6,923 bases of DNA. Origin: Chloroflexota bacterium (lineage in GTDB: Bacteria; Chloroflexota; Dehalococcoidia; Bin125). The DNA lies in assembly GCA_026705105.1 (NCBI GenBank), contig JAPPBK010000001.1, positions 1 to 6,923 of the forward strand, given 5' to 3'. Below, piece after piece: positions 5,780 to 6,923 of the stretch. The notes under the pieces are model-generated. The model was not told the DNA's origin, searched no databases, and was given only the letters and a program-made list of their open reading frames with translations. Within the stretch, counting starts at the first letter, position 1; each line of letters starts with the position of its first letter. The translations under genes were made by a program, and so were the position numbers.

Positions 5780-6535
5780 TGACGTCTGCCGATCACGCAA
5801 CACCGCAAAGAACACCGAAGCAAACAGCGCCCCCAGACCGGGCGCGACCCAGTAGACCCAGTGGTTGTCCCAGAACCAGGCGATCGCCGCCGGTCCGAAC
5901 GCACGGGCCGGATTCATCGACGCCCCGGACACCGATCCGGCCAGCGTCACCGCGGCCGCCACATAGAGTCCCACCGCCACCGCGAACACCGTCGCACCGC
6001 GGCCCCGCTCGGCCAGCATCAGGATCGCGTAGACCAGGAAGAACGTGATCACGATCTCCGTTCCGAACGCCTGGATCACGGGTCCGCTGCTGAAGTTGGC
6101 GCCCAACCACGACTCGCCCTCCCCGGTGTGATTGCGAAACAGGCCGTGCATCACCGACGAGGCGATCAACGCGCCCGCCAGTTGCGCGGCCACGTACGGC
6201 GCCAGTCTGCGGCCGGGCAGCTTCCCCGTCAGCCACAATCCGAGCGAAACCGCCGGATTCAGATGCGCGCCGGAGACCGACCAGAACGCGAAGATCATCA
6301 CCGCCACGCCGAACCCGTTCGCCAGCCCCACGCCCAACGCGCCCAATTCTCCGCCCGACCACCAGTTCACATGAGCTGAACCGGCGCAGAAGAAGACCAG
6401 CCCGAACGTGCCCAGCACTTCCGCCATCAGTTGCCTGGCGCTCGCCTGATTGCTCGCCCGATCAAGACTCAGCCGTCCCAGCAGCGGCTCGGCTGCCCGC
6501 GCCAGCGGAGCGAGTGCACGCTCAATCGGACTCAT
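5762..6535 (-). CDS. MIP-family channel (aquaporin-like)
   Basis: A 257-residue inner-membrane channel of the major intrinsic protein family with both NPA half-helices: HLNPAV (N93) and SMNPARAFGP (N208, R211). Six membrane helices fall at about 36-56, 64-86, 113-131, 154-175, 180-200 and 226-247. A 30-residue basic, helical N-terminal extension precedes the first helix. By hand alignment to E. coli AqpZ (F43, H174, T183, R189), the selectivity-filter residues read N73, V196, A205, R211. That is neither the water-specific nor the GlpF pattern; the V-A-R part resembles plant NIP-type and bacterial NIP-like channels that pass small uncharged solutes. Substrate is therefore open. The ATG at 6535 is chosen over an in-frame GTG at 6559 because AGGGG lies 8 nt upstream. 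It is convergent with the HAD gene and divergent from the DUF255 gene across the parS site. Confidence 0.94.
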   Translation of the reverse strand: MSPIERALAPLARAAEPLLGRLSLDRASNQASARQLMAEVLGTFGLVFFCAGSAHVNWWSGGELGALGVGLANGFGVAVMIFAFWSVSGAHLNPAVSLGLWLTGKLPGRRLAPYVAAQLAGALIASSVMHGLFRNHTGEGESWLGANFSSGPVIQAFGTEIVITFFLVYAILMLAERGRGATVFAVAVGLYVAAAVTLAGSVSGASMNPARAFGPAAIAWFWDNHWVYWVAPGLGALFASVFFAVLRDRQTSDPPSA

Positions 6536-6543
6536 CAGCCGCA

Positions 6544-6548
6544 CCCCT
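6544..6548 (-). promoter_or_regulatory. Ribosome binding site of the aquaporin gene
   Basis: On the minus strand AGGGG ends 8 nt before the ATG at 6535. It lies downstream of the alternative GTG at 6559, so it supports the shorter protein. Confidence 0.5.
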
Positions 6549-6562
6549 ATATTCAGCACACG

Positions 6563-6578
6563 TGTTTCACGTGAAACG
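6563..6578. promoter_or_regulatory. parS centromere-like site (ParB binding site)
   Basis: TGTTTCACGTGAAACG matches the Bacillus subtilis parS consensus TGTTTCACGTGAAACA at 15 of 16 positions. It contains the perfect 14-bp palindrome GTTTCACGTGAAAC (6564-6577), the form used in Streptomyces. An exact occurrence of this 14-mer is expected only about 3 times in 100,000 random windows of this size at even base composition. It lies in the intergenic region between two divergent genes. ParB loads here and spreads to organise chromosome segregation; such sites cluster near oriC. No parA, parB or dnaA gene is in the window. A second short palindrome, ACACGTGT (6558-6565), overlaps its left end. Confidence 0.88.
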
Positions 6579-6638
6579 CCCGCGTGTTAGCCGCGACCGA
6601 AACACTAGCAGCCGACCTCAATCCTCCGCTATCCCCGC

Positions 6639-6647
6639 TGTTAAGGT
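6639..6647 (+). promoter_or_regulatory. Candidate extended -10 (or weak RBS) before the DUF255 gene
   Basis: TGTTAAGGT fits an extended -10 (TGn plus TAAGGT) and ends 6 nt before the ATG at 6654, which would give a leaderless or nearly leaderless mRNA. The AAGG inside it (6643-6646) could alternatively serve as a weak Shine-Dalgarno site with 7-nt spacing. No clear -35 is seen. Confidence 0.3.
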
Positions 6648-6653
6648 TGAGCC

Positions 6654-6923
6654 ATGCCAAATCGACTCGCCGGGGAAACCTCTCCCTACTTGCTGCAACA
6701 CGCCAACAATCCCGTGGACTGGTATCCGTGGGGCGACGAAGCCTGGGCCCGCGCCCGGGCCGAAGACAAGCCGGTCCTGGTCAGCGTCGGCTACGCCGCC
6801 TGTCATTGGTGTCACGTGATGGAGCGCGAATCCTTCGAGAACGATGCGATCGCCGCCATCCAGAACGACCTCGTCGTCAGTATCAAGGTCGACCGCGAGG
6901 AACGTCCCGACGTCGACGAGATC
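6654..6923 (+). CDS. YyaL/SPATA20-type DUF255 protein with thioredoxin-like domain (N-terminal part; runs off the right edge)
   Basis: Ninety codons from the ATG at 6654 remain open at the edge. The N-terminus is highly characteristic of the family: NRLAGETSPYLLQHANNPVDW (3-23), then W26 and the thioredoxin-like redox motif C50-HW-C53 in ACHWCHVMERESFE (49-62), then IKVDREERPDVDEI (77-90) at the cut. Family members are usually about 650-700 residues, with this thioredoxin-fold domain followed by a six-hairpin glycosidase-like (alpha/alpha barrel) domain, so about 85% of the protein is missing here. The biochemical role of the family is poorly defined; the fold combination suggests a redox or sugar-linked function. 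No signal peptide is visible, so it is likely cytosolic. It diverges from the aquaporin gene, with parS between them. Confidence 0.95.
   Translation, partial: MPNRLAGETSPYLLQHANNPVDWYPWGDEAWARARAEDKPVLVSVGYAACHWCHVMERESFENDAIAAIQNDLVVSIKVDREERPDVDEI

Noticed and set aside
5861..6379. 172-residue plus-strand frame opposite the aquaporin
   Set aside because: It is antisense to both NPA motifs and all membrane helices of a clear MIP channel, with a His/Arg-rich shadow composition.
1..6923. CRISPR array, insertion sequence, prophage gene, tRNA or rRNA
   Set aside because: Reading both strands gave no spaced direct-repeat array, transposase, terminal inverted repeats, phage gene or structured RNA gene. 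The only tandem repeats are the short ones listed.

Overview
This is a GC-rich bacterial window, dense with genes on both strands and with almost no non-coding DNA. The content is an OmpR-type two-component pair, an Eis-like acetyltransferase carrying an SCP2-type C-terminus, a DHDPS-family lyase, a GT4 glycosyltransferase with a HAD hydrolase, an aquaporin and a YyaL/DUF255 protein. Together with two possible leaderless starts, this would suit a Chloroflexota (for example Thermomicrobia-like) or an actinobacterial chromosome. No rRNA or marker gene is present, so the taxonomy is a low-confidence inference.

Layout. (1) 1-1219, minus strand: a response regulator, followed 39 nt downstream by the N-terminal 152 residues of a membrane protein that is probably its sensor kinase and runs off the left edge. 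(2) A 190-nt divergent intergenic region holds a -10-like TATAGT for the regulator and a 10-bp tandem repeat. (3) 1410-2666, plus: Eis-like GNAT acetyltransferase. (4) 2681-3622, minus and convergent with it (14-nt gap): a DHDPS/NAL-family lyase. Its 5' leader consists largely of a 13-bp tandem repeat whose last copies run into its ribosome binding site. (5) 3739-5726, plus: a GT4 glycosyltransferase and a HAD-like hydrolase 17 nt apart, a likely two-gene operon. (6) 5762-6535, minus: an aquaporin-family channel. (7) A 118-nt divergent region contains a near-perfect parS site (ParB loading site). (8) 6654 to the right edge, plus: the start of a YyaL/SPATA20-type DUF255 thioredoxin-fold protein.

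The two-component genes form one unit, and the glycosyltransferase-HAD pair may be a synthase-phosphatase pair. The other genes show no shared pathway and read as ordinary chromosomal housekeeping or accessory genes. I see no mobile element, CRISPR array, phage gene, tRNA or rRNA. The most informative non-coding signal is the parS site, which suggests the window lies in the origin-proximal part of a chromosome, or on a ParABS-partitioned replicon.
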